Source of the DNA: Bacteroidota bacterium
Lineage (GTDB): Bacteria; Bacteroidota; Bacteroidia; Flavobacteriales; Flavobacteriaceae
Reading direction: 5' to 3'
DNA: 35,638 nucleotides
Assembly (NCBI GenBank): GCA_024280635.1
Contig: JAJRPS010000027.1
Location: 1-35,638 of the forward strand
The translations under genes and the position numbers were made by a program. The notes under the pieces are model-generated. The model was given only the letters and a program-made list of their open reading frames with translations. It was not told the DNA's origin and ran no database searches. This document shows positions 24,254 to 32,487 of this stretch, one piece after another; the stretch's first letter is position 1, and every line of letters begins with the position of its first letter.

Positions 24254-26923
24254 ATGATGAAAAAATCACTACTTACATTATCTATGTTAGCCATGAGTAC
24301 ACTAAGTATTTTTGCGCAAGACAAATTAGATAACTACAAAACAGCCGCTACAAAAGCAGGCGCAAACTTTAACGAAATTGTTAAACAAAAAAGAGCTCAA
24401 ATTAATACTTTAGATTTAAGTATTAAAGCGAATGAAAAAGCACAAAAGCAATTTGAAAGATGGGTATATGCACATCAAGACAAAATTAATGCTGACGGTA
24501 CCTACCCAACTGCCGCTCAACAAATGACAAAAGAACAATATGCTGATTTGTTATTTACTAACAAAAAAGAAGCGAGTAATACTAAAAAGGCTCCTGCACC
24601 TGCCACTTGGTTTCATGCAGGACCTACAGTAAACCCTGCTATTAATGGGTACAGTTCTTACCCAGGTAAAGGTAGAGTAAACACTGTTGCTGTTGATCCT
24701 AATAATAGTGACATTATGTATGCCACAACACCAAACGGTGGACTTTGGAAAACGATCAATGCAAGTGCTATTCCTATTACAGATGTAATGTGGACTCCTT
24801 TAAATGATCATTTTGCAGGTATGGGTACTGGTAATGTTTTAATAGACCCTAATAACTCTAACATCTTATACATTTCTACAGGAGATAGTGACACCAATCA
24901 CATATCTTCCATTGGTGTTTATAAATCTACAGATGCGGGTAGTACATGGGCTGCTACAGGATTAACGTATGCTTTAAGTGACAATGAATATATTAAAGAT
25001 TTAAAATTTGCTCCAGGCTCATCTACAAAAATATTTGCAGTAACAAATAGTGCTATTAAAATTACTACCGATAGTGGAGCTACTTGGACAAATGCGACAG
25101 TGGAAGCAAGTGGATTTCAATTCCAGCAGTTCGAAAGTATTATTTTTGACCCTGATAATAATCAAAAAGTAGTAATTTCTGATACAATTGGAATTATTTA
25201 TTTTTCTACTGATGGTGGAGATAATTTCGTAAAACACGGAGCAATAACATCACCTTTAAATTACACACAAAGAGCACGCTTAGAAACTACTATTAATGAC
25301 CCTGACCATTTTTACATGTTAACAACTAATATGGAATTTAAAAAAATTAAATTTGATATGACAGTAGGTGATGCTAATGATATTGTTAGCAATACTACTA
25401 TAACAGGTTATAACTCACAACAAGGATACAATATGTGCTTTAGTGTTTCTCCTACGGATAAAAACAATATTATTTTAGCAGGTGTAAAAGTTTATAAATC
25501 TACCGACAATGGTGCTACCTGGGAAACTTATATTAATCAATATGATGAAAATGGGCTAGGTTTAGGTACTTCTGGATTTTATATACACCCAGACGTACAT
25601 TACTTAGAATTTAATGCAAATGGCACAACTATAGTTACCGCTCATGATGGCGGTGTACACATTGGTGAGTTTACCGCAACAGCTGCGAACCCATGGACTG
25701 ATTTAGGTAATACACTAAACATATCACAACCGTATACTGTTTCTCTTACTCAAGAAACTAATGGTGATAATTTTATAATGGGTTTACAAGATAATGATGG
25801 TTTTTCTAAGGTTTTAAAAGACGGAACACGCCAATGGGTTTCTGCAGTAGCAGGTGATGGTACAGCAACAGCAATTAATTACAATACTCCTGATACTAGA
25901 TACTTAGGAGGCACTAATGGTACGTTATATAGAACAACAGATGGGTATAGCTCCAACTACGCTAGTGCTGGAGGCCCTATTGTTCCAAGCAGCAATACTA
26001 CTGGTACAAATAAAGCGTTTGTATCACCTTTAGTAATGCACCCAACAGACCCAAATATATTGTATGCAGGTTTTGATTACGTTATACAAACTACAGATGG
26101 AATTAATTTTTCTGACTACGTTACATCTATTCGTGAAACTTCTTTTTTAGAAATAGTACAAACAGCAACCGGTAATACTATGTATGACCTTTATGCTATA
26201 GAAGCAGGTGGAACAAGTTATAAAATAGATTTTGGTACTACTAATGCCGTTACAGGTATTACAGCTCCAAGCGGAGTTGTATTTAATTCTTTCAATGGTA
26301 TGCCAATGACAAATACTGTTTATGCATCTAATAAAGGTTATAGCGCAGGAGAGAAAATCTACAAATCAACCGATAAAGGCGTAACCTGGACCAACATAAG
26401 TAACGGTTTACCAAATATTATTGTTTATGAGGTAATTGTACATACTACCAGCACAAATGAAGATTTATTTGCAGCAACGGAGTTAGGTGTATATCACAGA
26501 AATAACACAACTAATGCTTGGGCAATATTAGGTACGGGTTTACCAAACGTAAGAGTTAGTGATTTAAAAATAAATTATACTGACAATATTTTATACGCAG
26601 GTACTTTTGGTAGAAGTTTATGGAAAATGAATATTGGACAGTTATTAAGTACAAATAGCACCACTTTTAATGAAGAAGAAACGCCTAGTATTTACCCTAA
26701 CCCAGTAACTAATAATGAGTTTACTATTACTATACCTAATAGCTTATTAGTAAAAGGTAATTTAGAATACGTTATGTATAACTACATAGGTGGTATTATA
26801 AATAAAGGAACATTAACACAAACTCAAAATAGAGTACAATTAAATAATTTAGCTACAGGTATGTATATGGTACAAATATCAAACAACAACGCTGCTATTG
26901 TTAAAAAAATAATAATTAAATAA
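24254..26923 (+). CDS. Secreted Asp-box beta-propeller protein with type IX sorting domain
   Basis: The 889-residue protein has a signal peptide (cleavage after SIFAQ, about 22). A large domain carries repeated Asp-box motifs, S/T-x-D-x-G-x-T-W, near residues 226 (STDAGSTW), 272 (TDSGATW), 416 (STDNGATW) and 705 (STDKGVTW), plus a weaker one near 318. This is the sortilin/BNR propeller type. The last 80 residues (from about 811, PSIYPNPVTNNEF to IVKKIIIK) form a type A type IX secretion sorting domain. It is therefore exported to the surface or medium. No catalytic residues can be named; it may be an adhesin, a binding protein or a glycan-active enzyme. It follows the TPR/LuxR regulator. Confidence 0.88.
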   Translation: MMKKSLLTLSMLAMSTLSIFAQDKLDNYKTAATKAGANFNEIVKQKRAQINTLDLSIKANEKAQKQFERWVYAHQDKINADGTYPTAAQQMTKEQYADLLFTNKKEASNTKKAPAPATWFHAGPTVNPAINGYSSYPGKGRVNTVAVDPNNSDIMYATTPNGGLWKTINASAIPITDVMWTPLNDHFAGMGTGNVLIDPNNSNILYISTGDSDTNHISSIGVYKSTDAGSTWAATGLTYALSDNEYIKDLKFAPGSSTKIFAVTNSAIKITTDSGATWTNATVEASGFQFQQFESIIFDPDNNQKVVISDTIGIIYFSTDGGDNFVKHGAITSPLNYTQRARLETTINDPDHFYMLTTNMEFKKIKFDMTVGDANDIVSNTTITGYNSQQGYNMCFSVSPTDKNNIILAGVKVYKSTDNGATWETYINQYDENGLGLGTSGFYIHPDVHYLEFNANGTTIVTAHDGGVHIGEFTATAANPWTDLGNTLNISQPYTVSLTQETNGDNFIMGLQDNDGFSKVLKDGTRQWVSAVAGDGTATAINYNTPDTRYLGGTNGTLYRTTDGYSSNYASAGGPIVPSSNTTGTNKAFVSPLVMHPTDPNILYAGFDYVIQTTDGINFSDYVTSIRETSFLEIVQTATGNTMYDLYAIEAGGTSYKIDFGTTNAVTGITAPSGVVFNSFNGMPMTNTVYASNKGYSAGEKIYKSTDKGVTWTNISNGLPNIIVYEVIVHTTSTNEDLFAATELGVYHRNNTTNAWAILGTGLPNVRVSDLKINYTDNILYAGTFGRSLWKMNIGQLLSTNSTTFNEEETPSIYPNPVTNNEFTITIPNSLLVKGNLEYVMYNYIGGIINKGTLTQTQNRVQLNNLATGMYMVQISNNNAAIVKKIIIK

Positions 26924-26932
26924 ATTATTTAA

Positions 26933-27331
26933 ATGAAATTGTTACTTATGTTTTTTTTAATTTTAAAATGCAACTCTATAAGCCTAAATACTGTAAGTAA
27001 ACAAATAGTAATACCAGGTGTTATTAATGGCATAACAATTATAAAGTATAATGCTATTTTTACAGTAAAAAGAGAAGCAACCATACAAAAAATTCAGTTT
27101 CAAAATGAAGGTGAAGATTTAAAATATGGGCTATTTAATATTGATACTGGCAAAATTTTAAAAGCAAACACTCTTTTAAAAAAAGGAAATTATGCTCTCG
27201 AAATAATTTTACCGTATAGTTTTGAGCAAGAAAAAAGGAAAGACACCTTACAGTTTACCTTTTCTGTTAAAAACAAACAATACAAAATAGCAAAAGAAGT
27301 AACTACTAAAACTAGACTACACATGCGCTAG
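26933..27331 (+). CDS. Small protein of unknown function after the propeller gene
   Basis: I do not recognise this 132-residue protein. The first about 18 residues are hydrophobic (LLLMFFLILKC) and could be a signal peptide; the Cys at about 13 has a Lys before it, which is poor for a lipobox. The rest alternates strands (QIVIPGVINGITIIKYNAIF, ATIQKIQFQ, NYALEIILPYSF, TLQFTFSVKNKQYKI) and looks like a single all-beta domain. It begins nine bases after the propeller stop and ends before a strong terminator, so the two genes are probably one unit. Confidence 0.65.
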   Translation: MKLLLMFFLILKCNSISLNTVSKQIVIPGVINGITIIKYNAIFTVKREATIQKIQFQNEGEDLKYGLFNIDTGKILKANTLLKKGNYALEIILPYSFEQEKRKDTLQFTFSVKNKQYKIAKEVTTKTRLHMR

Positions 27332-27351
27332 TTAAGTATTTCATATCAACT

Positions 27352-27389
27352 AAAAAGCTCGTAATTTTTAAAATTACGGGCTTTTTTTA
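27352..27389 (+). terminator. Terminator after the propeller/small-protein pair
   Basis: AGCTCGTAATTTT pairs with AAATTACGGGCT with one wobble, followed by seven T. It is a strong intrinsic terminator about 25 bases past the stop. Confidence 0.85.
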
Positions 27390-27425
27390 TACAACACCTT
27401 TAAAAGAAATAACATCAATTTAAAC

Positions 27426-27433
27426 TATCTTTG
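27426..27433 (+). promoter_or_regulatory. Candidate -7 element for fmt
   Basis: TATCTTTG, 16 bases before the fmt ATG at 27450, directly after the preceding terminator. No TTG stands at the preferred distance. Confidence 0.45.
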
Positions 27434-27449
27434 CCCTTTCTCTAAATAA

Positions 27450-28403
27450 ATGAAAATGAAAAAATTAAATATCGTATTTTTAGGTACTCCAGATTTTGCA
27501 GTAGACACCCTAAAAACATTAATAGAAAATCAATATAACATTGTAGGCGTTATTACCGCTCCTGACAGAAAAGCTGGTAGAGGGCAAAAAATAAATCAAT
27601 CCGCTATAAAAAAATATGCGCTTACACAAAACCTAACCATTTTACAACCCACCAATTTAAAAGATGAAGCTTTTTTAGCAGAATTAAAAGCCTTAAATGC
27701 TAATTTACAAATAATAGTTGCTTTTAGAATGTTACCCAAAGTAGTGTGGAATATGCCTAAATATGGCACCTTTAATTTACACGCTTCGCTTTTACCCAAT
27801 TATAGAGGAGCTGCTCCAATAAACTGGGCCATTATTAATGGTGAAACCAAAACAGGTGTTACTACTTTTTTTATAGATGAGAAAATTGATACTGGAGAAA
27901 TCATCATGCAAGAAGAAATTGCAATTGACCCGCATGAAAATACAGGAAGCCTACATGATAAATTAATGACACTAGGTAGTAATTTAGTATTAAAAACCGT
28001 AAAATCAATACAGGAAGGAACGGTAAAACCTTACGTACAACCTGAAACAGAAAATATAAAAACAGCATACAAACTACACAAACACACCTGTAAAATAGAC
28101 TGGAGCCTACCTATTGATGTTATCTATAATAAAATACGTGGCTTAAGTCCGTATCCCGCAGCTTGGTGTGAAATGGTAAATGGAAATGAGGTGCTGGCGA
28201 TAAAACTATATGACGTAAAAAAAATAAAAGAAGCACATCAACTAGAAACAGGAAGTGTTATTAGTGATAAAAAAACAATCAAAATTGCCGTACAAGAAGG
28301 ATATATTGAGCTGATGGTAATACAACTACCTGGTAAGAAAAAAATGGACGTAAAATCATTATTAAACGGTTTTTTAATAAAAGAAAACGCAATCGTCCGT
28401 TAA
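27450..28403 (+). CDS. fmt: Methionyl-tRNA formyltransferase
   Basis: Fmt formylates initiator Met-tRNA using 10-formyl-tetrahydrofolate. The 317-residue protein starts with the Rossmann segment IVFLGTPDFAV, has APDRKAGRGQK, the catalytic-site block NLHASLLPNYRGAAPINWAI, GVTTFFIDEKIDTGEI, and the C-terminal OB-like domain starting near IRGLSPYPAAW. Length is usual. Starts at 27450 (MKMKK) and 27456 are equally possible. It stands alone between a terminator and the HU promoter. Confidence 0.95.
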   Translation: MKMKKLNIVFLGTPDFAVDTLKTLIENQYNIVGVITAPDRKAGRGQKINQSAIKKYALTQNLTILQPTNLKDEAFLAELKALNANLQIIVAFRMLPKVVWNMPKYGTFNLHASLLPNYRGAAPINWAIINGETKTGVTTFFIDEKIDTGEIIMQEEIAIDPHENTGSLHDKLMTLGSNLVLKTVKSIQEGTVKPYVQPETENIKTAYKLHKHTCKIDWSLPIDVIYNKIRGLSPYPAAWCEMVNGNEVLAIKLYDVKKIKEAHQLETGSVISDKKTIKIAVQEGYIELMVIQLPGKKKMDVKSLLNGFLIKENAIVR

Positions 28404-28506
28404 GCCTCATTTTTAGTGGGGTTGACAAAAAACAACCATTTTAACCTACTTTTACTAACATTTGCTTATAGTTATTAACAATTGCACGTTTTTATAGCGT
28501 ATTTGC

Positions 28507-28536
28507 TTGCGTGAGAAGATATTTCGTATAAATTTG
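28507..28536 (+). promoter_or_regulatory. Promoter of the HU gene
   Basis: TTG (28507-28509), exactly 19 bases, TAAATTTG (28529-28536): a full Bacteroidota consensus promoter. It predicts a leader of about 60 bases before the ATG at 28604. It is one of only four complete matches in the window, the others being the rRNA pair and the tRNA-Glu promoter, which suits a highly expressed gene. Confidence 0.85.
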
Positions 28537-28603
28537 TAGAGCGATTAGGATTGTATCTTAATTACAACAACAATAATTATTTAATAACTTAAAATTTATC
28601 ATT

Positions 28604-28876
28604 ATGAACAAAACACAATTAATTGATGCAATGGCATCTGATTCTGGTGTATCTAAAGCAGCAGCAAAAAAATGTTTAGAGTCTTTCTTAGGAAACGTTG
28701 AAGGGTCTTTAAAAGCTGGTAACAGAGTATCTTTAGTAGGTTTCGGATCTTGGTCTGTAAACCATAGAGCTGCAAGAGACGGTAGAAACCCACAAACAGG
28801 TAAAACTATCAAAATTGCTGCTAAAAACGTAGTAAAATTTAAAGCTGGTTCTGATTTAGGAAAAGCTGTAAACTAA
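28604..28876 (+). CDS. hup: HU-family DNA-binding protein
   Basis: The 90-residue protein is a small nucleoid protein that binds and bends DNA as a dimer. It starts MNKTQLIDAMA, has the GFGSWSV turn, then the beta-arm with RDGRNPQTGKTIKIAA, where the conserved Pro at the arm tip (NPQTG) intercalates in DNA, and ends VKFKAGSDLGKAVN. All this is typical of HU/IHF proteins, of which HU is the default here. It has a full consensus promoter and a strong terminator, so it is a single-gene unit. Confidence 0.95.
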   Translation: MNKTQLIDAMASDSGVSKAAAKKCLESFLGNVEGSLKAGNRVSLVGFGSWSVNHRAARDGRNPQTGKTIKIAAKNVVKFKAGSDLGKAVN

Positions 28877-28900
28877 ACCTTTTAGTTTAACATATATCAA

Positions 28901-28932
28901 AATCCTCAAGTACAATACTTGAGGATTTTTTT
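28901..28932 (+). terminator. HU gene terminator
   Basis: AATCCTCAAGTA and TACTTGAGGATT form a perfect 12-bp stem with a three-base loop, followed by T residues. It lies 24 bases past the stop. Confidence 0.9.
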
Positions 28933-28993
28933 GTATGCACTTTTTTAACACTCTTAAATTCAAGTAATAAATATAACCTAGCTATTATACTAC

Positions 28994-29063
28994 TTTAACA
29001 TCAAAACACTCGATATAAATCACTTCTACTTCCCTTTTATTTATCAATTATTTTGATGTTAAA
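28994..29063. repeat. 13-bp inverted repeat between hup and rpsT
   Basis: TTTAACATCAAAA (28994-29006) and TTTTGATGTTAAA (29051-29063) are perfect complements 44 bases apart. They lie between the two convergent terminators, in a stretch with no gene. It could be a small RNA or a mobile-element scar. The sequence alone does not decide. Confidence 0.5.
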
Positions 29064-29086
29064 TTAGTATTACAAAACAAACTAAG

Positions 29087-29120
29087 AAAGTCCTAATCGG
29101 AATAAACCAATTAGGACTTT
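29087..29120 (-). terminator. rpsT terminator
   Basis: AAAGTCCTAAT (29087-29097) and ATTAGGACTTT (29110-29120) form an 11-bp stem. It begins about 20 bases past the rpsT stop on the minus strand, where a short T run follows. Confidence 0.7.
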
Positions 29121-29140
29121 TATATAATAAGAAACTTCGT

Positions 29141-29392
29141 TTATAAAGCTGCTACGTGCTTTGTTAAACTAGATTTTAAGTTACCTGCTTTATTTTTATG
29201 AATAATATTGTTTTTAGCAATTTTATCCAACATAGAGATTACAGAAGGTAATAATTTTTCCGCTTCAGCTTTATTGGTTAACTCACGTAAATTCTTCATA
29301 GCATTACGCGTAGTTCTATGCTGATATTTATTTCTTAATCTTTTAGCTTCGTTACTTCTAATTCTTTTTAACGCTGACTTGTGATTTGCCAT
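29141..29392 (-). CDS. rpsT: 30S ribosomal protein S20
   Basis: The 83-residue basic protein begins MANHKSALKRIRSNEAKRLRN, followed by NAMKNLRELTNKAEAEKLLPS and ending NLKSSLTKHVAAL, all typical of S20, which binds the 5' domain of 16S rRNA. A longer in-frame start would run back through a tRNA gene and is rejected. The ATG is 29 bases after a tRNA-Glu gene on the same strand with no terminator between, so it may be transcribed with the tRNAs. Confidence 0.96.
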   Translation of the reverse strand: MANHKSALKRIRSNEAKRLRNKYQHRTTRNAMKNLRELTNKAEAEKLLPSVISMLDKIAKNNIIHKNKAGNLKSSLTKHVAAL

Positions 29393-29421
29393 TTTCTTTT
29401 GTTTTTTTATATGTAAAAAAG

Positions 29422-29493
29422 TAGCCCATAGGAGAATCGAACTCCTGTTTCTAGGATGAAAACCTAGCGTCCTAACCACTAGACGAATGGGCC
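29422..29493 (-). tRNA. tRNA-Glu (TTC), copy 2
   Basis: The 72-base gene reads GGCCCATTCGTCTAGTGGTT on the minus strand. It has an anticodon arm CTAGG-TTTTCAT-CCTAG (anticodon TTC) and a T-arm CAGGAGTTCGATTCTCCTA. The acceptor GGCCCAT pairs with ATGGGCT with a G-T first pair, followed by discriminator A. CCA is not encoded. It is identical to the copy 46 bases upstream. Confidence 0.96.
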
Positions 29494-29539
29494 ATAATTT
29501 ATTAATTATATATGCAGCTTATGCTACTTTATTTTTTAG

Positions 29540-29611
29540 TAGCCCATAGGAGAATCGAACTCCTGTTTCTAGGATGAAAACCTAGCGTCCTAACCACTAG
29601 ACGAATGGGCC
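29540..29611 (-). tRNA. tRNA-Glu (TTC), copy 1
   Basis: Identical to 29422-29493: the same acceptor, anticodon TTC and T-arm. It is the first of the pair after a consensus promoter. The two copies share all 72 bases, but the 46-base spacer differs from the upstream flank, which points to duplication of the tRNA unit. Confidence 0.96.
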
Positions 29612-29630
29612 AACTGCTTATTAGCGGATG

Positions 29631-29660
29631 CAAAAATACAACTATTTTTCACTATTACAA
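29631..29660 (-). promoter_or_regulatory. tRNA-Glu promoter
   Basis: TTG (29660-29658), 19 bases, TATTTTTG (29638-29631) on the minus strand, a full consensus match. The transcript start region reads CATCCGCTAA, nearly the CACCCGCTAA found after both rRNA promoters. The first tRNA begins about 20 bases further on. Confidence 0.85.
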
Positions 29661-29821
29661 CAAACTATGCGTATTTTTTTGTTTTTTTTTCAATCTATTC
29701 CTCCCTACACACATCTAGTTAAAAACAAGTCTTAAAAATCAATACTTTAAGTGATAATTTAAACTTATCTCGCTGTATTAAAATTTAATTTTACACATAC
29801 TACAACAACCTTTTTGATCAT

Positions 29822-31306
29822 TTAATATGCTTTTGCAAATAAAACTTTTCGTCTTGAAGGTTTTCCTGAAAAAACACAAACCCCCTCTTCTTCTTTTGCT
29901 TCTAATGGGATACAACGTATGGTTGCCTTTGTTGCATTTTTAATCTCTTCCTCTGTTTCTTCTGTACCGTCCCAATGTGCAGCTATAAAACCTCCTTTGG
30001 TTTCAAGTACATTTTTAAACTCTTCAAAAGTAGTTACCGTTGTTATATGATTGTCTCTATAATTTAATGCTTTGCTAAATATAGCATCTTGCATTTCCGT
30101 CAACAACTCATTTAAATAACTACCTATCCCGTCTAAGTTTTGCAAACTTTTCTCTTTAGTATCTCTACGTGCTATTTCTACTTGATTATTTTCTAAATCT
30201 CTTGGTCCAACCACTAAACGCACTGGATATCCTTTTAATTCATATTCTGCAAATTTAAATCCTGGTCGTTTGGTTTCATCAGTATCTATTTGCACTCTAA
30301 TTCCGAATTTTTCCAATTCAGCCTTAATTTCATACGATTTGTCTAGCAACATTTCATTTTGCTCTACTTTCTTCTTATTTAAAAACGGAATAATAACCAC
30401 TTGATATGGCGCTAATTTTGGAGGCAATACCAAGCCCTCATCATCAGAATGTGTCATAATTAAAGCCCCCATTAAACGAGTAGAAACTCCCCAACTAGTA
30501 CCCCACACCAATTCTTCCTTACCTGCTGCGGTTTGAAATTTGACATTAAAAGCTTCTGCAAAATTTTGACCCAAAAAGTGTGATGTACCTGCTTGTAACG
30601 CCTTACCATCTTGCATTAAAGCTTCAATAGTAAAAGTGTCGTCCGCTCCTGCAAAACGTTCGCTATCACTCTTATACCCTTTTACAACAGGCATTGCCAT
30701 CCATTCTTGCGCAAATGTAGCGTATACATCATGCATGGTTTTTGCTTCTGCAACTGCTTCTTGTTTTGTTGCATGTGCAGTATGACCCTCTTGCCATAAA
30801 AATTCCGTAGTTCGTAAAAATAAACGGGTACGCATTTCCCAACGCACTACATTTGCCCATTGGTTTATCAATAGCGGTAAATCTCTATAAGATTGCACCC
30901 ACCCTCTATAGGTATTCCAAATTATTGCTTCAGATGTTGGTCTTACAATCAACTCCTCCTCTAACTTTGCTTCTGGATCTACAATTAATTTACTTTTATT
31001 TTCTGGATCTGTTTTTAAACGATAATGTGTTACAACCGCACACTCTTTCGCAAAACCTTCTGCATTTTTCTCTTCTGCTTCAAATAAACTTTTGGGCACA
31101 AAAATTGGAAAATATGCATTTTGATGTCCTGTTTCTTTAAACATTTTATCCAGCTGATCTTTCATTAGTTCCCAAATAGCAAAACCATACGGTTTAATAA
31201 CCATACAACCTCTTACGGCTGAGTTTTCGGCTAAGTTTGCTGTTTTTACTAATTCATTATACCATGCGGAAAAATCCTCGCTTCTTTTAGGTAGTTTCTT
31301 ACTCAT
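29822..31306 (-). CDS. proS: Proline--tRNA ligase
   Basis: ProRS charges tRNA-Pro. The 494-residue protein is of the archaeal/eukaryotic-like type without an editing insertion. It has motif 1 ([14 protein letters not shown]), the RPTSEAIIW block, motif 2 ([28 protein letters not shown]), motif 3 ([22 protein letters not shown]), an anticodon-binding domain (about 290-400) and a C-terminal zinc-like domain ending in the conserved terminal Tyr (KAY). Length fits this subtype. It is a single gene, divergent from the lipoprotein gene. Confidence 0.96.
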   Translation of the reverse strand: MSKKLPKRSEDFSAWYNELVKTANLAENSAVRGCMVIKPYGFAIWELMKDQLDKMFKETGHQNAYFPIFVPKSLFEAEEKNAEGFAKECAVVTHYRLKTDPENKSKLIVDPEAKLEEELIVRPTSEAIIWNTYRGWVQSYRDLPLLINQWANVVRWEMRTRLFLRTTEFLWQEGHTAHATKQEAVAEAKTMHDVYATFAQEWMAMPVVKGYKSDSERFAGADDTFTIEALMQDGKALQAGTSHFLGQNFAEAFNVKFQTAAGKEELVWGTSWGVSTRLMGALIMTHSDDEGLVLPPKLAPYQVVIIPFLNKKKVEQNEMLLDKSYEIKAELEKFGIRVQIDTDETKRPGFKFAEYELKGYPVRLVVGPRDLENNQVEIARRDTKEKSLQNLDGIGSYLNELLTEMQDAIFSKALNYRDNHITTVTTFEEFKNVLETKGGFIAAHWDGTEETEEEIKNATKATIRCIPLEAKEEEGVCVFSGKPSRRKVLFAKAY

Positions 31307-31408
31307 ATACTGTACTTTGGCACAAATATTGTGATTATGTTAAATATCAAATAGTTTCCGCAAAATTAACTATTTTTACCAAAGTTCAACACTATAATAC
31401 CAGAAGAT

Positions 31409-32425
31409 ATGAAAGATTATTATCCATTCACACGAAAAATGTCCATTTTTATGGCAAGCATAACCAGTTTAGTATTGCTTTCATGCGGTACATACCAAGC
31501 AGTAAGCTATGATGACGACGGCATTTACAGCAATGAAGAAAGAACAATTGCTACTAATAACATTCAAAAAGATGTTAATACCGAAAACAAAAACAGTAAA
31601 TACTATGAAGATTACTTTGGTAAAAACGTAAATAATTACGGTGAAATTGAAGAAGATGCTATTTTTACTGATGTAGATCAATACAGCTCACAAACCAATA
31701 CCGAAGCATCAGAAAGCTATAGTAGTTGGGAAGATGCTGATGACAATGTAACCATTAATGTTTACAATACTTCGCCTTACTATTACGGCTCTTATTATCG
31801 CCCTTTTAATTATTGGAATAGATGGAGCATCGGTTTTGGATATGGATATGGATATAACAATAGTTTTTATTACGGATATAACGCTCCTTATTATGAGGGT
31901 TATTACGGATACAACCCATACTTTGGATACAATCCTTATGGATATTATAATCCTTATTATTACAACCCTTACTACGGAAGAAACAGCTATGCTTACGTAA
32001 ACGGACGTAGAAGAAGCGCCTATTCAAATGCATACTACGGAAGAAATTCAAGTAATAGATTGGGTAGAACGACTAGAACACGTGCTACAAGACCAAGAAG
32101 TACTCCGCGAAGCACGCCAAGAGCTACACATGCTACACCAAGACCAAGAAGTACTCCGCGCAGCACACCAAGAGCTACACATGCTACACCAAGACCAAGA
32201 AGTACTCCGCGCAGCACACCAAGAAGTACTCCGCGTAGCACACCAAGAGCTACACATGTTACGCCAAGACCAAGAAGTACTCCGCGTAGCACACCAAGAG
32301 CTACACACACTACACCAAGACCAAGAAGTACTCCGAGTAGCACACCAAGATCATCACGTGCTACTTCAAGAAGCAGTAGCTCTAGAAGAAGTTCAAGCGG
32401 AACATCAAGAAGAAGTAGACTCTAA
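31409..32425 (+). CDS. Tyr/Gly-rich lipoprotein with Arg-Ser-Thr-Pro repeats
   Basis: The 338-residue product has a lipobox LVLLSC (Cys 26; or Cys 16 if it starts at the second Met, 31439), so it should be a membrane lipoprotein. After an acidic stretch (about 30-115) comes a Tyr/Gly/Asn-rich region (about 120-210, with YYYGSYYRPF and repeated YNPY units). The C-terminus is a basic repeat built from RPRSTPRSTPRATHATP units, ending in Ser/Arg clusters. Net charge therefore changes sharply along the chain. I know no family for it; it may bind anionic surface polymer or wall components. A terminator follows. Expression and lipidation are inferred. Confidence 0.8.
   Translation: MKDYYPFTRKMSIFMASITSLVLLSCGTYQAVSYDDDGIYSNEERTIATNNIQKDVNTENKNSKYYEDYFGKNVNNYGEIEEDAIFTDVDQYSSQTNTEASESYSSWEDADDNVTINVYNTSPYYYGSYYRPFNYWNRWSIGFGYGYGYNNSFYYGYNAPYYEGYYGYNPYFGYNPYGYYNPYYYNPYYGRNSYAYVNGRRRSAYSNAYYGRNSSNRLGRTTRTRATRPRSTPRSTPRATHATPRPRSTPRSTPRATHATPRPRSTPRSTPRSTPRSTPRATHVTPRPRSTPRSTPRATHTTPRPRSTPSSTPRSSRATSRSSSSRRSSSGTSRRSRL
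32090..32355 (+). repeat. In-frame minisatellite inside the lipoprotein gene
   Basis: Tandem 51-base units begin at 32090, 32141, 32192, 32267 and 32318, each starting AGACCAAGAAGTACTCC. The third is 75 bases long because it contains extra 12-base AGAAGTACTCCG-type subunits. All lengths are multiples of three, so copy number can change without breaking the frame. The same property keeps other frames open, which creates spurious long frames on both strands. Confidence 0.9.
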
Positions 32426-32438
32426 AATATATTCTTAC

Positions 32439-32470
32439 AAAGCGCTACTTCCTGTAGCGCTTTTTTTTTA
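32439..32470 (+). terminator. Terminator after the lipoprotein gene
   Basis: AAAGCGCTAC and GTAGCGCTTT form a perfect 10-bp stem with loop TTCCT, followed by a run of T. It lies 13 bases past the stop. Confidence 0.92.
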
Positions 32471-32487
32471 ACATAAAACAATACACT

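Noticed and set aside
29393-29479. Longer rpsT start adding 29 residues
   Set aside because: The extension translates most of a tRNA-Glu gene; S20 proteins begin MANHKSA.
32090-32355. Tandem repeats considered as a CRISPR array
   Set aside because: Units are contiguous without unique spacers, lie inside a coding frame and encode regular RPRSTP repeats. There are no cas genes.
32028-32471. Long overlapping frames on both strands within the lipoprotein repeat region
   Set aside because: The repeat period is a multiple of three, so any frame free of stops in one unit stays open through all units. They have no plausible start context and only low-complexity products.
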